A stretch of 64,000 bases of DNA from Kiritimatiellota bacterium (GCA_026398415.1 JAPLSY010000080.1:66465-130464); one strand, 5' to 3'. Counted from the stretch's first letter, positions 1-10,619 are shown. A program made the numbers and translations. The notes: generated by a model not told the origin, from the sequence alone.

Positions 1-411
1 ATGGTCATTTGTCTTGCCTGTCCGGCATTCGCCGGACGGGACTTATTGCGATCAACCCGATGCTGATCCCGATCCCTTCCGAGGGGTATCGCGATAAAGG
101 CGGGTCGCCTTGCCAGCATCATATTTGATCTTGCTCCAGGTGGGGTTTGCCTTGCCTCCGGCCCTTGCGGTCCGGAGCGGTGGTCTCTTACACCGCCGTT
201 TCACCCTTACCCCGCAGCAAGCTAACGCTGCGCGGGGCGGTTTGTTTCTGTGGCACTATCCGTTTCTTTCGTTTAATCGAAAGACCTCCCGGCATTACAC
301 CAGGACACCCTACCCTGCGGAGTCCGGACTTTCCTCCCCACACGCGCCATCCCGATCGGGACGGCGGCACAGAGCGACCATCCGCCTGACCACCCAAGAT
401 CCGGGAATACG
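1..411 (-). ncRNA. rnpB: RNase P RNA (bacterial class A), 3' end cut by window edge
   Basis: This is the catalytic RNA of RNase P, which trims the 5' leader of pre-tRNAs. Reading the minus strand, the near-universal GAGGAAAGTCCGGACTCC block (about 352-335) is followed by CAGGGTAGGGTG, the GGGTGAAACGG and AAGAGACCACCG blocks, then GGCAAGGCAAACCCCACC and GAGCAAGATCAAATA (about 148-121), and GGGTTGATCGC near 60. These follow the E. coli RNA in order. The 5' end is estimated from the P1/P2 region (GGTGGTCAGGCGG) with an error of about 10 bases. The closing P1 strand and the last 30-40 bases fall outside the window. The stop codon of the upstream zinc-ribbon gene lies about 10 bases before the RNA, so it may be cut from that transcript or have its own promoter inside that gene. 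Confidence 0.95.
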
Positions 412-419
412 TTACACGA

Positions 420-1139
420 TTACGCGTGCCAATACAAGAGGCGCCCACAGAACGAGCAGGTAATGATGGCATCGGCCCGCTTAATGTCCTGGAGGACATG
501 GGGTGGCAATTTCATGTGGCATCCGCCGCAGGAATTTTTTTCTACGCGAACCAAGGCCACATCCTTGCGATTTTCCATGACGCGGTTATAGCGGCTCAAC
601 CAGTCTTCGGGAATGTCGACCACCAGGCCTTGGCGATCCAACTGGAGCTGTTGCACTTCGGCTTCCAGGTTTTTCAGGCGCTCATCCAACTGCTGAAATT
701 CGCCATGCACGGTGCCTTCCGCCTTGGCCAACTCAGCTTGCAGGCCGATCTCTTCCTGCCGGGCCTGTTCGACCGTTTCCATGAGCTCGATTTCACGATC
801 TTCCAAGCCCCGGATATTTTCCTGCAGAACGGCAATTTCTCTATTTAAGACCTTGAATTCCTCGTTGGATTTGATTTGAAACTGCTGTTCGCGTAATTTG
901 GCGATCTGTTGTCGGATGGTTTCGATTTCGACTTCCCGTTGCTTGACGGCCACCAGCCGCGTTTTAATCGTTGCTTTGGAATTTTCCAGCGCCGTCTTGT
1001 GCTGATCCAACCTGGTTGCGATGTTCTGTTTCAGGTTCGGAATATCGTTCAATTCCCGCTGGCACCGCGCGATACGACAGTCACGTTCCTGGATGATAAG
1101 CAATTTGTCAATAACGTCGAGAACCGTTTGTTTATCCAT
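420..1139 (-). CDS. Coiled-coil protein with C-terminal C4 zinc ribbon (DUF164 type)
   Basis: The 239-residue protein is a long coiled coil (about residues 20-180, rich in Glu, Gln, Leu and Arg) ending in a zinc ribbon with two CxxC pairs (CGGCHMKLPP and CSFCGRLLYW). This is the layout of the DUF164 / C4-type zinc-ribbon family. Members are proposed to act in nucleic-acid-related processes or as secretion chaperones (CdsZ of Chlamydia); the role here is not shown. The start MDKQTVLD was chosen because the in-frame ATG 60 bases further upstream would overlap the preceding gene. The ribosome site is weak (TTGGAATAATAATG). The gene runs directly into rnpB. Confidence 0.85.
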   Translation of the reverse strand: MDKQTVLDVIDKLLIIQERDCRIARCQRELNDIPNLKQNIATRLDQHKTALENSKATIKTRLVAVKQREVEIETIRQQIAKLREQQFQIKSNEEFKVLNREIAVLQENIRGLEDREIELMETVEQARQEEIGLQAELAKAEGTVHGEFQQLDERLKNLEAEVQQLQLDRQGLVVDIPEDWLSRYNRVMENRKDVALVRVEKNSCGGCHMKLPPHVLQDIKRADAIITCSFCGRLLYWHA

Positions 1140-1150
1140 TATTATTCCAA

Positions 1151-4100
1151 TTAGTTTCCGATCGGCCGATAGCCGGGACCACCCCAGGGACTGGCCCAAG
1201 CCAGGATTTTACCGTCCAAGGACCTTATATACCAAAGCCCCGTTGCCTCATGATACACCGCGAGGTCCCATTTGCCATCCCCATCGTAATCCCCCATGAC
1301 GGGCTCAAACCCCACGCCACCCCACTCTAATCCCAATTCCAGAATCTGGCCAGTCTGCGGCGTACCGATATACCACTGGCCGGATGCCCGCACGTAGATG
1401 GCCGCATCCCAGTAGCCATCGCCATTATAATCACCGGGCACGGGACTGCATCCCGGCCCTCCCCATACCACGCCCGGCACCAGCAATTGCTCATTCAGCG
1501 TCCGAATGTACCATAACCCCGTTGACTCCTGGTACACCGCCATATCCCAGTGCCCATCACCATCATAATCCCCGATCACCGGCTCATACCCAGACTCGCC
1601 CCAGTTCCATACGGCCACGCTGCCATCCGATTTTATCACGTTCCAACGGCCATTCCCTTCATGGAACACCGATACCTCCCCGTGCCCCACCCCTTCATAG
1701 TCTGCCACCAGCCCGCGATACCCGGAAACACCAAAAACCCCGCTTGCCAACATATAGCCGCTCCCGGAATACAAGACCTGCCACATCCCGCTCACGCTGT
1801 CATGCACCATGGGATCCGAACGCCGGTCGCCATCCAGATCGCCCAATACCGGTTGGCCGGCGCCGCCAAAAATAGTGTCTCCGGATACCAGCACACGCTC
1901 ATCCACCGACCGTATACTCCATTCCATGCCCCGATAGACCCCCAATTCCGACATCCCATCGCCATCATAATCGTTGAAAACCTGGTAATTCAGTGCCCCG
2001 CTTGAACGCACCCGCACACTGCCATTGCGTTTAGTCACATTGTCGTTCGGGTTTGTATCCGCCAGCAGCGACGGGGATTCCGGCAACACCCGCACAAAAA
2101 TATTGTAATCCCCCTCCACCTGCGGCACCACTAAGTGACTGCCCGCCACGTTCATCACCATGTCGGCGCCAGCCTCCAAAGTTACCTCACCCACCACCTT
2201 GCCGATTGTTTCATCAGCCCCAAACACCTGGTTCGTGGACGCAAAAAACTCAATGCCCACGGTCCCATTCGCACCCGCCATATTCGTTCCACCCCCGTTG
2301 CCCATCCGGAACGATACGATCACGGGCGAACCTCCCAAGCCCACCTGCACCGGCAATACCACCAAGTTGGTAACCCAAAGGTCTACTCCCGCCGACGCCC
2401 CATACCCGTGATCCATCGCCGACCAACCCCCGATCCCCGCTTCCAGGCCATAACCTCGCACCCAATAATAATACGTTACCCCCGCTGACACACTAGCATC
2501 ATCGAACACAGGCGTAGTCACCGTGGCCATCTTGACCGCCCCACCTCCCGACGGTAATACAGCACGCGTACTACGCCAGACCTCGTATTCCGAGGCCGAG
2601 TCTACTGCATTCCACGTCACCTGCACTTTCCCCACATATGTTCCCTTGCTGGCGGTCAATCCCCCCGGCGCCCCGAACGCATAACCCGTCTCTCCCACAC
2701 TCAGCGCGCTACCGAACACACCATTGGTCGCCCCTACTTTATACTCGTAATGCACACCGCCCACCACGGACATATCCTCATATACCCCGCCGGCCGTAAA
2801 ATAAAGCGGCGCCAGCGTGCCGCCGGGAACGCCGCGATACAACTGGTACCCGGTTGCTCCATCCACCAGCGGCCAGGTAACCCGCACCATGTTCGTATAG
2901 GCCCCATCCGTCGCAAAGAGGCCTCCCGGCGCCGCCAATCCACGATAGCCTATTTCCCGATTCGTGCTCTTCGACCCTTCGCCCCCATCACTGTTGACCG
3001 AACTCACCCAGTAATAATACCGCACCCCGGCCATCCCCGTCAGATCATTAAAACTCGTTCCAATCGGTTCCCCGATCGGCTCAGCCATTTCCGAGTCAAA
3101 CGTCAAGGAGCGATATACTATGTAGTTTACCGCGTTCACCACGGGGTCCCAACTCACCACCACATGGTCGGCGTAGGTTCCATCACTCGCCGTCACCCCC
3201 GAGGGTGCGACCAGCGCCACCACTTCCACGCTCACCAACAGCGTTGCGCTCAATTGCACCATTCCCGTCGGCCAGTAGGTGGTTCCCGAATCCCGGGCCA
3301 CAACCTGCACCGAGGCCGTGTAGACCCCCGCCGCCGCATCCGAGATATCCATATAATTGATCGTAATCCAATTCGTCTGGCCCGTACTCTCACCCCCGCC
3401 CGAATCCAGACTCTGGATCAACAACGGCGATCTGTTCGATACCGTCAGCGTATAAGCCATCGGCATCACCGGCGATGTGCTCCCGTTCCAGATCGAGAAC
3501 TGCCTGGTTACCGGATTGGCCCCCCTGGCTATCGCTTGGGTTACGCTGGAGGGATACAACCCAAGCACCGGCCGCGCCATGACGTTCATGGCCACGTCCA
3601 CCGTTTGCGACGCCCCGCCGCCATCCGTCGAGGCAATCATGATCGTTGTGTTGCTGGCGGCCCCCGCCAGCCAGTTCGTAATTGAATTGGAGTACGCCAC
3701 CGTAATCATGTTGCTGGCCAATGACCCCAGCGTGCCGTTGCTCGGCGTGCAGGAATGAATCCAATCATTGGTAAACGTTACGCGGTAATTAAACGTTCCC
3801 ACGCCCGCATTAGTCACGATGAAACGCTGGCTTGCCGGCGTAAAGCCCGCCATTACATTGTTCGTCAGCTTTGCCGGCGTCACCTGGAAATCCATGATGC
3901 TCAAAATCACGTTCACCGTCTGCGTCTGCGCCGGATACAAGCCGCTCTTCGAGATCACCACGGCCACCGTCGTGTTGCTGGTGGTGCCGGCTGGCCAGTT
4001 TGTTATTGCGTTGGTGTATGCCACCGTAATCATGTTGCTGGCCAATGACCCCAGCGTGCCGTTGCTCGGCGTGCAGGAATGAATCCAATCATTGGTGACC

Positions 4101-7100
4101 GTTACGTTGTAATCGAAAGTTCCCTCGCCCGCATTGGTCACAACGAAACTCTGGTTTGTCGCCAGCAGTCCCTTCATGACCGCATTCGTCAGCGTTGTCG
4201 GGATTACGGACCAAAACACCGTCGGGTTTTCGTACGCGCCCATATCCACGGTCGTGTTGATAATCCGCGGATTGCCGTCCAGATCCACGGTATTGGTCAT
4301 CCAGGACCGGTTCGTGCCGGTGTTGATGCAGGGCGAATCAGGAGTTAAACGATAATTGCCATTCGGCCAATCAATAAACCGCGGATTGTTCGTAATATTG
4401 TCGGTTGATGTGACGGTCGCGCTGTAATTCGTGGGAGCCGGCACTGTGCAACAGTTCGAAAAGGATACAGCCGAGATCTGGTAATTACTGTACGTAGCTG
4501 CGCCTGAATTTAAATAAATGATACAATTTTCGAACATGCCGGTGACAGCGGTGCCCAACGTAGCCAATATTCCGCCAGCGGCAGGCGAGTAATTGCTGAC
4601 TATTGTGCAGGAACTGACAGTGGGGTTGGCGGTGCCGTCGTACAACCTCATGCCACCACCACTAAGTGCTGCGGTATTATTGCGTATCAGACAGTTGCGG
4701 ATAATTCCGCCATAACCATAAGCGCCCCCGGCAAGGCGCGCACTGCTGTTGTGTTCAATTAAACAATTCCGAACCTGAACAGAAGAATCGCCAACGTAGT
4801 AAATCCCTCCACCGCCCGTACTTCCGCCTCCGTCATTAAGCATTGTATTACGCGCAATGGTGCAGTCTGTAACCAGTATGTTCTTGCTGCTGACATATAC
4901 TCCGCCTGCATAGGCGTAAGCAGAGTTATTGCTAAAATACGAATTAGAAATGACAAATCCCCTGGGATCACTACCCCCATAAGAACAATATAAACCACCA
5001 CCAGTGTTACTAACACAGGTATTACCATCAAATATGCAGTTGGCGACAATGCCTAAACTCGAACTAAACAACGCTCCGCCGCCGGCGTTGGCCGCCGTAT
5101 TGCTGATGAAACTGCAATTCGTTATTGTTAAAAAACCACCCGCATTACCATATAAACCGCCCCCATCGCCATGCGCAGCACCATCATTTGTATATCCGCG
5201 GGTAATGGTGAGATTGGCCAGGCCGCCGGTCACGCCAGCATTGAAGTAAAAACACCTCGTGGCATTGTTACCGTCCACGGTCACGACGCCGCCCGTGCCG
5301 ATAATCATGATGTTGTTTGAGAGGGTTACCTGGTTGGCCAACACATAAATGCCGTTGGATACCCACACCCTGCTGTTCACCAGCGCCACGTTAGCCGCGT
5401 CCTGGATGCTCTGCGCCGCCATGGTCCAATTCGTATAGGGATATGTGTTCCCGCCATTCGTCGCCACGTAATGGTCCCCCACCGCCGGATACAGGTTCAA
5501 CGTCACCGCGACGGTCTGGGTAGCCCCACCGCCGTCGCCGGAAACAATCGTGACCGCGGCATTGCTGCTCGTACCCGCCGCCCAGCCCGCCGTGTTGGTG
5601 AAGGTCAGCGTGAATGCGCTCGTGCCGAACGCGCTCACCGTCCCGCTCGTGGGCGAACAGAAGAGCCAGGGACTCAAAGTGCTCGCGGTATATTGGAAAA
5701 TTCCGGCGCCTGCATTGGTCACGACAATTATCTGATTGGTGGGCGTCAAGCCCACCATGACGTTATTGGTCAAGTTCGTCGGTGACGCCAGCATCTGCAT
5801 GACATTCATGGTCACCGCCACCGTTTGCGTCGCCCCGCCGCCGTCGCTGGAGGCGACCGTGAGCGTAGTATTGCTGATCGTGCCCACCGGCCAGGTTGCA
5901 AGGCTGCCGGCATAATTCGCCGTAATCGTGTTACTGCCGTATGGTCCCAGCGTCCCATTGGTCGAGGAGCTTGATGCCCATTCAACATTAGTCACCGTGT
6001 AATTGAAAGTTCCCGAACCCGCATTGCTCACCGCGAAGCTCTGCGCCGCCGGCGTTTTGCCAACCATAATCGAATTGGTCAAGTTGGTCGGCGTCGCCTG
6101 CAACTGCATGAGATCCAAGTGCACACTTACCCATTTGACCGCCCCATCGCCGTTGCTGGATGCCACCGAGATCGAGGCGTTGCTCACGCCGGGCGTCCAA
6201 CCGGTCGTGATCGCATAAAACAGCGTTTGCGTATCCGCGCTCGTCGCCCCCACGGTTCCATTCGTGACCGAACATGAGAGCCAGGGGGCATTCGAAATGC
6301 CCACGGTATATCGGTAAGTTGAAGCGCTTTGGTTACTCACCACAATCGCCTGATTTGTCGGCGTAAGCCCAACCATCACCGCATTCGTCAGGGCCGCCGG
6401 CGTCACCGCTACGTCATAAACAATCAAGGTCACCGTCATAGATTGCGTCGCCCCGCCGCCATCGGTGGAGGCAATCGTTACCGTGGTATTGCTCGTGCCC
6501 CCCGTCCAGCCCGCCGTATTGGTGAATGTCAGCGTCAATGTGTTCGTGCTGAATGCGCCTACGCTCCCGCTCAGGGATGAGCAGGAAAGCCAGGCATCCG
6601 TAATGCCCACGGTGTATTGGAAACTGCCGACGCCCGCGTTGCCGATATCAAACGTCCGGGTCGTCGGCAAGCCTACCATAACTGAGTTGGTCATATTTGT
6701 CGGCGTCACGGTCAGGTTCATGACATTTATGACCACGGCCACCGTTTGTGTATTCCAGCGGTCGGTTCCATTGGTCGCCACCACCGTCACGATCGCATTA
6801 CTGACCCCCCCCTGCCACAATGCCGTGGACGCATACGTCAGCGTAACGTCTTGCGTAGTGCCCGCCACCACGTTGGTATTCACCGGCACGGCCGACACCC
6901 AGTCACTATTCGTCGTGATCTCGAAGCCAATATCATTCGGCCATGCATTGTACACCTTGGTCGTCTGCACCGACGGCGTCGCGCCCACAAATATGTTCCT
7001 TACCGATGGCGTGGGCGGGATCACAATCAACGGGCGTTGCGTCGGCTCATTCGTATCCATGGCCACCACGGAAACATTGTCCAGGTATGAAGTCTGGGAC

Positions 7101-7705
7101 CCGCTATACGCGTCCAAACCGGTGAAATCGGTCGCGTTCGTGTTGACAAATCCAATGGCATTCGTGACCAGGACACCGTTGGCATACAAATCCCAATTGG
7201 TTTGCAAGAAATTTTGGTAAATGTTAATCCGCACCCAGGTGTGCGCGTTCGTTCCCGCCCCGTTATTCGTTGTCACCACCCAGCTCGTCGAGTTGGAGGG
7301 ATCGGTGGCCGATCCATTGTGCACCACAAAATTACCATTGGTGTTGATGTAGAACAGCCAAGTCGTATTCGTGTCCACCACCGGAGGATTCGTGCTGTCA
7401 TAAAAACTTGGCTGCACGTCCATCTGAATCCAGACATTGGTGGGGTCGCTGCTTTGAAACCGGTTCGACAATGTGCAGTCCACCGGAATCATGGCGGCAT
7501 TCGTTCCCGTGCGGACGGTATTGATCTGCACAATAATATTACTGGAGGAACCGTACCAGCCGTTCACACCATCAATCAGCGGGGTAAGGTTGGGATAGGT
7601 TTCAAAGTCGTCCGCAAACGGGATCGTGCTCTCCGCGAACGCGCCGGTTAAGGCCGACACGGCGGTCAACGCCACGATCGCTAACCTAATGGATGCTTTG
7701 GGCAT
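1151..7705 (-). CDS. Giant secreted multi-domain protein: Ig-like repeats, beta-helix, Fn3 and FG-GAP-like repeats
   Basis: The predicted protein has 2184 residues. A signal peptide starts at MPKASIRLAIVAL, preceded by GGAAGAG. In order it carries: an N-terminal lectin-like jelly-roll region (about 30-220) shared with the neighbouring paralogue; five or six Ig/BACON-like repeats of about 95 residues containing NAGxGxFxYTV and DGGGATQTV; a right-handed parallel beta-helix with many Asn/Gly turns, ending in a DMGAYE choice-of-anchor-type motif; three more Ig-like repeats; three Fn3-like domains (APSGVTASDGTY and variants); a CARDB-like domain; and at least six FG-GAP/VCBS-like repeats (GDYDGDGxWDxAVY). 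No membrane anchor or known sorting tail is visible. Surface adhesion or polysaccharide binding is an inference. The beta-helix segment looks more AT-rich than its flanks. Confidence 0.85.
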   Translation of the reverse strand: MPKASIRLAIVALTAVSALTGAFAESTIPFADDFETYPNLTPLIDGVNGWYGSSSNIIVQINTVRTGTNAAMIPVDCTLSNRFQSSDPTNVWIQMDVQPSFYDSTNPPVVDTNTTWLFYINTNGNFVVHNGSATDPSNSTSWVVTTNNGAGTNAHTWVRINIYQNFLQTNWDLYANGVLVTNAIGFVNTNATDFTGLDAYSGSQTSYLDNVSVVAMDTNEPTQRPLIVIPPTPSVRNIFVGATPSVQTTKVYNAWPNDIGFEITTNSDWVSAVPVNTNVVAGTTQDVTLTYASTALWQGGVSNAIVTVVATNGTDRWNTQTVAVVINVMNLTVTPTNMTNSVMVGLPTTRTFDIGNAGVGSFQYTVGITDAWLSCSSLSGSVGAFSTNTLTLTFTNTAGWTGGTSNTTVTIASTDGGGATQSMTVTLIVYDVAVTPAALTNAVMVGLTPTNQAIVVSNQSASTYRYTVGISNAPWLSCSVTNGTVGATSADTQTLFYAITTGWTPGVSNASISVASSNGDGAVKWVSVHLDLMQLQATPTNLTNSIMVGKTPAAQSFAVSNAGSGTFNYTVTNVEWASSSSTNGTLGPYGSNTITANYAGSLATWPVGTISNTTLTVASSDGGGATQTVAVTMNVMQMLASPTNLTNNVMVGLTPTNQIIVVTNAGAGIFQYTASTLSPWLFCSPTSGTVSAFGTSAFTLTFTNTAGWAAGTSSNAAVTIVSGDGGGATQTVAVTLNLYPAVGDHYVATNGGNTYPYTNWTMAAQSIQDAANVALVNSRVWVSNGIYVLANQVTLSNNIMIIGTGGVVTVDGNNATRCFYFNAGVTGGLANLTITRGYTNDGAAHGDGGGLYGNAGGFLTITNCSFISNTAANAGGGALFSSSLGIVANCIFDGNTCVSNTGGGLYCSYGGSDPRGFVISNSYFSNNSAYAYAGGVYVSSKNILVTDCTIARNTMLNDGGGSTGGGGIYYVGDSSVQVRNCLIEHNSSARLAGGAYGYGGIIRNCLIRNNTAALSGGGMRLYDGTANPTVSSCTIVSNYSPAAGGILATLGTAVTGMFENCIIYLNSGAATYSNYQISAVSFSNCCTVPAPTNYSATVTSTDNITNNPRFIDWPNGNYRLTPDSPCINTGTNRSWMTNTVDLDGNPRIINTTVDMGAYENPTVFWSVIPTTLTNAVMKGLLATNQSFVVTNAGEGTFDYNVTVTNDWIHSCTPSNGTLGSLASNMITVAYTNAITNWPAGTTSNTTVAVVISKSGLYPAQTQTVNVILSIMDFQVTPAKLTNNVMAGFTPASQRFIVTNAGVGTFNYRVTFTNDWIHSCTPSNGTLGSLASNMITVAYSNSITNWLAGAASNTTIMIASTDGGGASQTVDVAMNVMARPVLGLYPSSVTQAIARGANPVTRQFSIWNGSTSPVMPMAYTLTVSNRSPLLIQSLDSGGGESTGQTNWITINYMDISDAAAGVYTASVQVVARDSGTTYWPTGMVQLSATLLVSVEVVALVAPSGVTASDGTYADHVVVSWDPVVNAVNYIVYRSLTFDSEMAEPIGEPIGTSFNDLTGMAGVRYYYWVSSVNSDGGEGSKSTNREIGYRGLAAPGGLFATDGAYTNMVRVTWPLVDGATGYQLYRGVPGGTLAPLYFTAGGVYEDMSVVGGVHYEYKVGATNGVFGSALSVGETGYAFGAPGGLTASKGTYVGKVQVTWNAVDSASEYEVWRSTRAVLPSGGGAVKMATVTTPVFDDASVSAGVTYYYWVRGYGLEAGIGGWSAMDHGYGASAGVDLWVTNLVVLPVQVGLGGSPVIVSFRMGNGGGTNMAGANGTVGIEFFASTNQVFGADETIGKVVGEVTLEAGADMVMNVAGSHLVVPQVEGDYNIFVRVLPESPSLLADTNPNDNVTKRNGSVRVRSSGALNYQVFNDYDGDGMSELGVYRGMEWSIRSVDERVLVSGDTIFGGAGQPVLGDLDGDRRSDPMVHDSVSGMWQVLYSGSGYMLASGVFGVSGYRGLVADYEGVGHGEVSVFHEGNGRWNVIKSDGSVAVWNWGESGYEPVIGDYDGDGHWDMAVYQESTGLWYIRTLNEQLLVPGVVWGGPGCSPVPGDYNGDGYWDAAIYVRASGQWYIGTPQTGQILELGLEWGGVGFEPVMGDYDGDGKWDLAVYHEATGLWYIRSLDGKILAWASPWGGPGYRPIGN
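3696..3772. repeat. 77-bp exact direct repeat, copy 1, inside the giant protein gene
   Basis: This stretch is identical to 4020-4096, 324 bp away (108 codons, one Ig-like domain). Both copies encode the segment around VTNDWIHSCTPSNGTLGS. Flanking parts of the same domains have diverged, so the identity points to recent duplication or gene conversion between neighbouring domains. Confidence 0.95.
4020..4096. repeat. 77-bp exact direct repeat, copy 2
   Basis: This is the second copy of the repeat at 3696-3772, in the same orientation and reading frame, immediately C-terminal to the beta-helix in the protein. Confidence 0.95.
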
Positions 7706-7724
7706 AAAAACTCTTCCATCAATT

Positions 7725-10619
7725 TCAGGGCAGGACGGGTAAACAACCCAAGCGTCCCATGGGATAGCCCCAGGCCAACGGCACACCGTCAAGCGTCATA
7801 ATATACCAACTCCATGTGGCCGTATCATACAACCCAAGGTCGGCGCCCCCTACCCCGTCATAATTGCCCGGCGCCGGCACCAATGTCGCCGACATCGCCG
7901 TCCCTCCAAACTGAGGAATTGGGGTCAAGAGCCGATAGCCCTGGCTCGTAAATGTGGTGGACGGCAATATGTACCAGTACCCTGACTCCGTTGCATATAC
8001 CGCCGGATCCGTTAGAAAATCGCCGTCGTAGTCCGTCGGCACGGGCACAAATCCATCGCCTCCAAATATTCCCGAAAGGATCGACTGGCTTGTGCTTAAA
8101 AACATGACCCACAATCCCGACGAGCGGTGATACACCGCCGGATCCATTATGCAATCGCCATCATAATCCCCCGCCAGCAAGGCCGTATATCCCGGACCGC
8201 CAAATATACCGGATGCCTGCTGATAGCCGCTTGCGCTCATCAACATCATCCATAGTCCGCTCGTTTCCAGGTAGACGCACGGATCCGTTTTGCCGTCCCC
8301 GTCATAATCACCCGGCATGCCCACATACTCAGCTCCGGCCCATTGCTGCATCTCAATGACACGCGCGCTTTCCTCGTCCACCTGTTGCGCATACCAGCTT
8401 CCGCTGGCCGGCCGATAGGCCCCCATCTCCGTGATGCCATCGCCGGTGTAATCCCCAGGCACCGCCTGGTATCCTGCGCCACCCAGAAACCGGGTCGAAG
8501 CATAGTTGCTCAGCAGATTCCTGATTTCCCACATCCCGCTAGCTTCCCGATACAGCACCAGGTCCGATGCACTCGAGAGCGAGAGGTCGCCCTGAAAATC
8601 GAACCCCTTAAAGTTGCGAAGGACGACTGTAATCGTGAACGCTTGCGGCGATCCGTAGGCCGGCTTGCCTGATCCCTCATCGGTCGCATCAATCCGTACC
8701 GTACCGCTATAAACCACGCCAGGCCTCATCCCGGTGGGATCCGCCTGCACACGAACCGGAACCTTGTCACTCGTGCCCGCGCTTGTGCCCGATGCCGGCG
8801 TCACACTAAGCCAACTCGCCGAAAGACTCACCGTGAAATACATGGTATTCGGCGGAGCTCCCTCGTTCCAAATAGAAAACACCGTGTCCGGTGGCGTCAC
8901 CCCTTTGCGTACAGTATATTGATACCCCGACTGAGCATTATTCGTCAGCGTCGCAAAGGGTGTTACCGCCAGCGCCACCCCAACCGTCTGCGTCTCAACG
9001 GCACAACTTGCATGCACTCCATCCCAGGCCCAGCCCACGACCGTGATCGCCGCATTCGTTAGTCCCGCCGGCAGGTTCGCCGTGCTGTATTGCACGTTGA
9101 TCTGCGCACGTTGTCCCACGCTGGTCTGTGTCAGCACCAGCCACGGGGTAAAGCCCTTTGAAACCGCATATGTCAGCGTGTAAAATCCATTTGCATTCCA
9201 AACTTCAAATCCCTGGCTCGTCGCATCCTGTCCCTGCAATACCGTTTGGGACAAGTTGGTCAAACTTAAGGCCATGCGCGGTTTAGGGTTCACTTTTACG
9301 GTAACCGGAATGGTGACCGGCGAGCCGCTGGCAATATTCGTCGCCGTTACGGTAATCGTCCCGGAATAATTGGACGGCACATCCCCGGCCGACGTCAATG
9401 AACTGACCGCATAGTTTATCGGCAAGATATTCGTCGTCAGCGGCGCCAAATAACTGGTTGTCACCGGCACACTCAGCCACGTCGCATTCGTCGTCACCTG
9501 ATATCCAATCGGATCATCCGCGCTCCCGTTCCAGATACGCAATGTCTGCGCATCCAGGTTCTGCCCTGCCATCACCATATTCGTTATCAAGGTCGGGCTG
9601 ACGTTCAGCATCGGCGCCGCGCGCACGGTGAGCGTCACGGTCAGCGTGTTAGTGGACCCGCCAGAATTGGTGGAGGCGAACGTGACCGTGCCGGTATACC
9701 CCCCCACCGTCAGTCCTGCCGTATTGCAGGTAACCACGATCGTGTTCGTTGCATTCACCGTCTGCCCCGTCAAACTCCCCCCCGTCTGGCTTAACGTCAG
9801 CCAGGATCGATTCGTGGTCACGGTGTAATCCACAACCCCCATCCCCTCATACCACACCAGCACGGTTGAGTTGGTCAACTCCCCCCGAATTAATTCCGGC
9901 GCCAAGACCAGCGGATCGAACTTAATGACGGCCGGCGTCACCACCGATACGTTATCTATATACGACGTGGATAAGCCGCCGTTATAGACATCAAACACCG
10001 TAAAATTGTTCAGGTTCGGGTTGACAAACCCGATGTTGTTGGTCACCAGGATGTCATCCGCGTACAAAGCCCAGGTATGATTCGCATAATTCGCCTCGAT
10101 CTGCACGCTTACCCAGTTCGTCCCATTCGTTACTATCCCGCCATTCGTCACCAATACCCAGTTGGTGGAGTTGGTTGCGTTGGGTGAAGGAACGCCATGA
10201 TGCACCACGAAGTAGCCGTTGCTGTTCACAAAGAACACCCCTGCCTGGTTGGTATCCACCACCGGGTTGTTCGTCACGTCGAACAGGCCTGGATATAGAT
10301 TTGGCCGCAGATCCATCTGAATCCAGACATTGCTGGGGACAATGTTCGTGAACCGGTTGGAGAGCGTGCAGTCCACCGGGATCATGGCTATGTTCGTGCT
10401 GCCGACGGGTGCAATGGCGAGGTTCGATACGACAATAATGTTGCTGGAAGACCCGTACCAGCCGTTGGTGCCATTAATCAGGGGTGTGTTTGTGGGATAG
10501 GCTTCGAAATCGTCGCTGAACGGAATCGTATTGGGGCCGAAACCGGCAAACGCATCCTGGGTTAAGGCAACCATGGCGGCTGCCACCACGATCACTAACA
10601 TCCAGAATGGTCTACGCAT
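7725..10619 (-). CDS. Large secreted protein paralogous to the downstream giant gene
   Basis: The protein has 964 residues and a signal peptide (MRRPFWMLVIVVAAAMVAL). The N-terminal region (SDDFEAYPTNTP, NGWYGSS, MIPVDCTLSNRF) closely matches the N-terminus of the next gene. Ig/BACON-like domains follow, and the C-terminal third holds FG-GAP/VCBS-like repeats (GDYDGDGKTDPCVY, DYDGDFLTDPAVY). The beta-helix and Fn3 domains of its neighbour are absent. The ATG start is used; a TTG two codons upstream is the alternative, and AAAGGG lies 11 bases before the ATG. The two genes are 19 bp apart and probably co-transcribed. The function is unknown; extracellular binding or adhesion is the likeliest role. 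Confidence 0.85.
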   Translation of the reverse strand: MRRPFWMLVIVVAAAMVALTQDAFAGFGPNTIPFSDDFEAYPTNTPLINGTNGWYGSSSNIIVVSNLAIAPVGSTNIAMIPVDCTLSNRFTNIVPSNVWIQMDLRPNLYPGLFDVTNNPVVDTNQAGVFFVNSNGYFVVHHGVPSPNATNSTNWVLVTNGGIVTNGTNWVSVQIEANYANHTWALYADDILVTNNIGFVNPNLNNFTVFDVYNGGLSTSYIDNVSVVTPAVIKFDPLVLAPELIRGELTNSTVLVWYEGMGVVDYTVTTNRSWLTLSQTGGSLTGQTVNATNTIVVTCNTAGLTVGGYTGTVTFASTNSGGSTNTLTVTLTVRAAPMLNVSPTLITNMVMAGQNLDAQTLRIWNGSADDPIGYQVTTNATWLSVPVTTSYLAPLTTNILPINYAVSSLTSAGDVPSNYSGTITVTATNIASGSPVTIPVTVKVNPKPRMALSLTNLSQTVLQGQDATSQGFEVWNANGFYTLTYAVSKGFTPWLVLTQTSVGQRAQINVQYSTANLPAGLTNAAITVVGWAWDGVHASCAVETQTVGVALAVTPFATLTNNAQSGYQYTVRKGVTPPDTVFSIWNEGAPPNTMYFTVSLSASWLSVTPASGTSAGTSDKVPVRVQADPTGMRPGVVYSGTVRIDATDEGSGKPAYGSPQAFTITVVLRNFKGFDFQGDLSLSSASDLVLYREASGMWEIRNLLSNYASTRFLGGAGYQAVPGDYTGDGITEMGAYRPASGSWYAQQVDEESARVIEMQQWAGAEYVGMPGDYDGDGKTDPCVYLETSGLWMMLMSASGYQQASGIFGGPGYTALLAGDYDGDCIMDPAVYHRSSGLWVMFLSTSQSILSGIFGGDGFVPVPTDYDGDFLTDPAVYATESGYWYILPSTTFTSQGYRLLTPIPQFGGTAMSATLVPAPGNYDGVGGADLGLYDTATWSWYIMTLDGVPLAWGYPMGRLGCLPVLP

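Noticed and set aside
331-362. Palindromic insert in rnpB (CCCGATCGGGA)
   Set aside because: It falls in the variable P3 region, where a hairpin is normal in RNase P RNA, so an inserted element is not needed to explain it.
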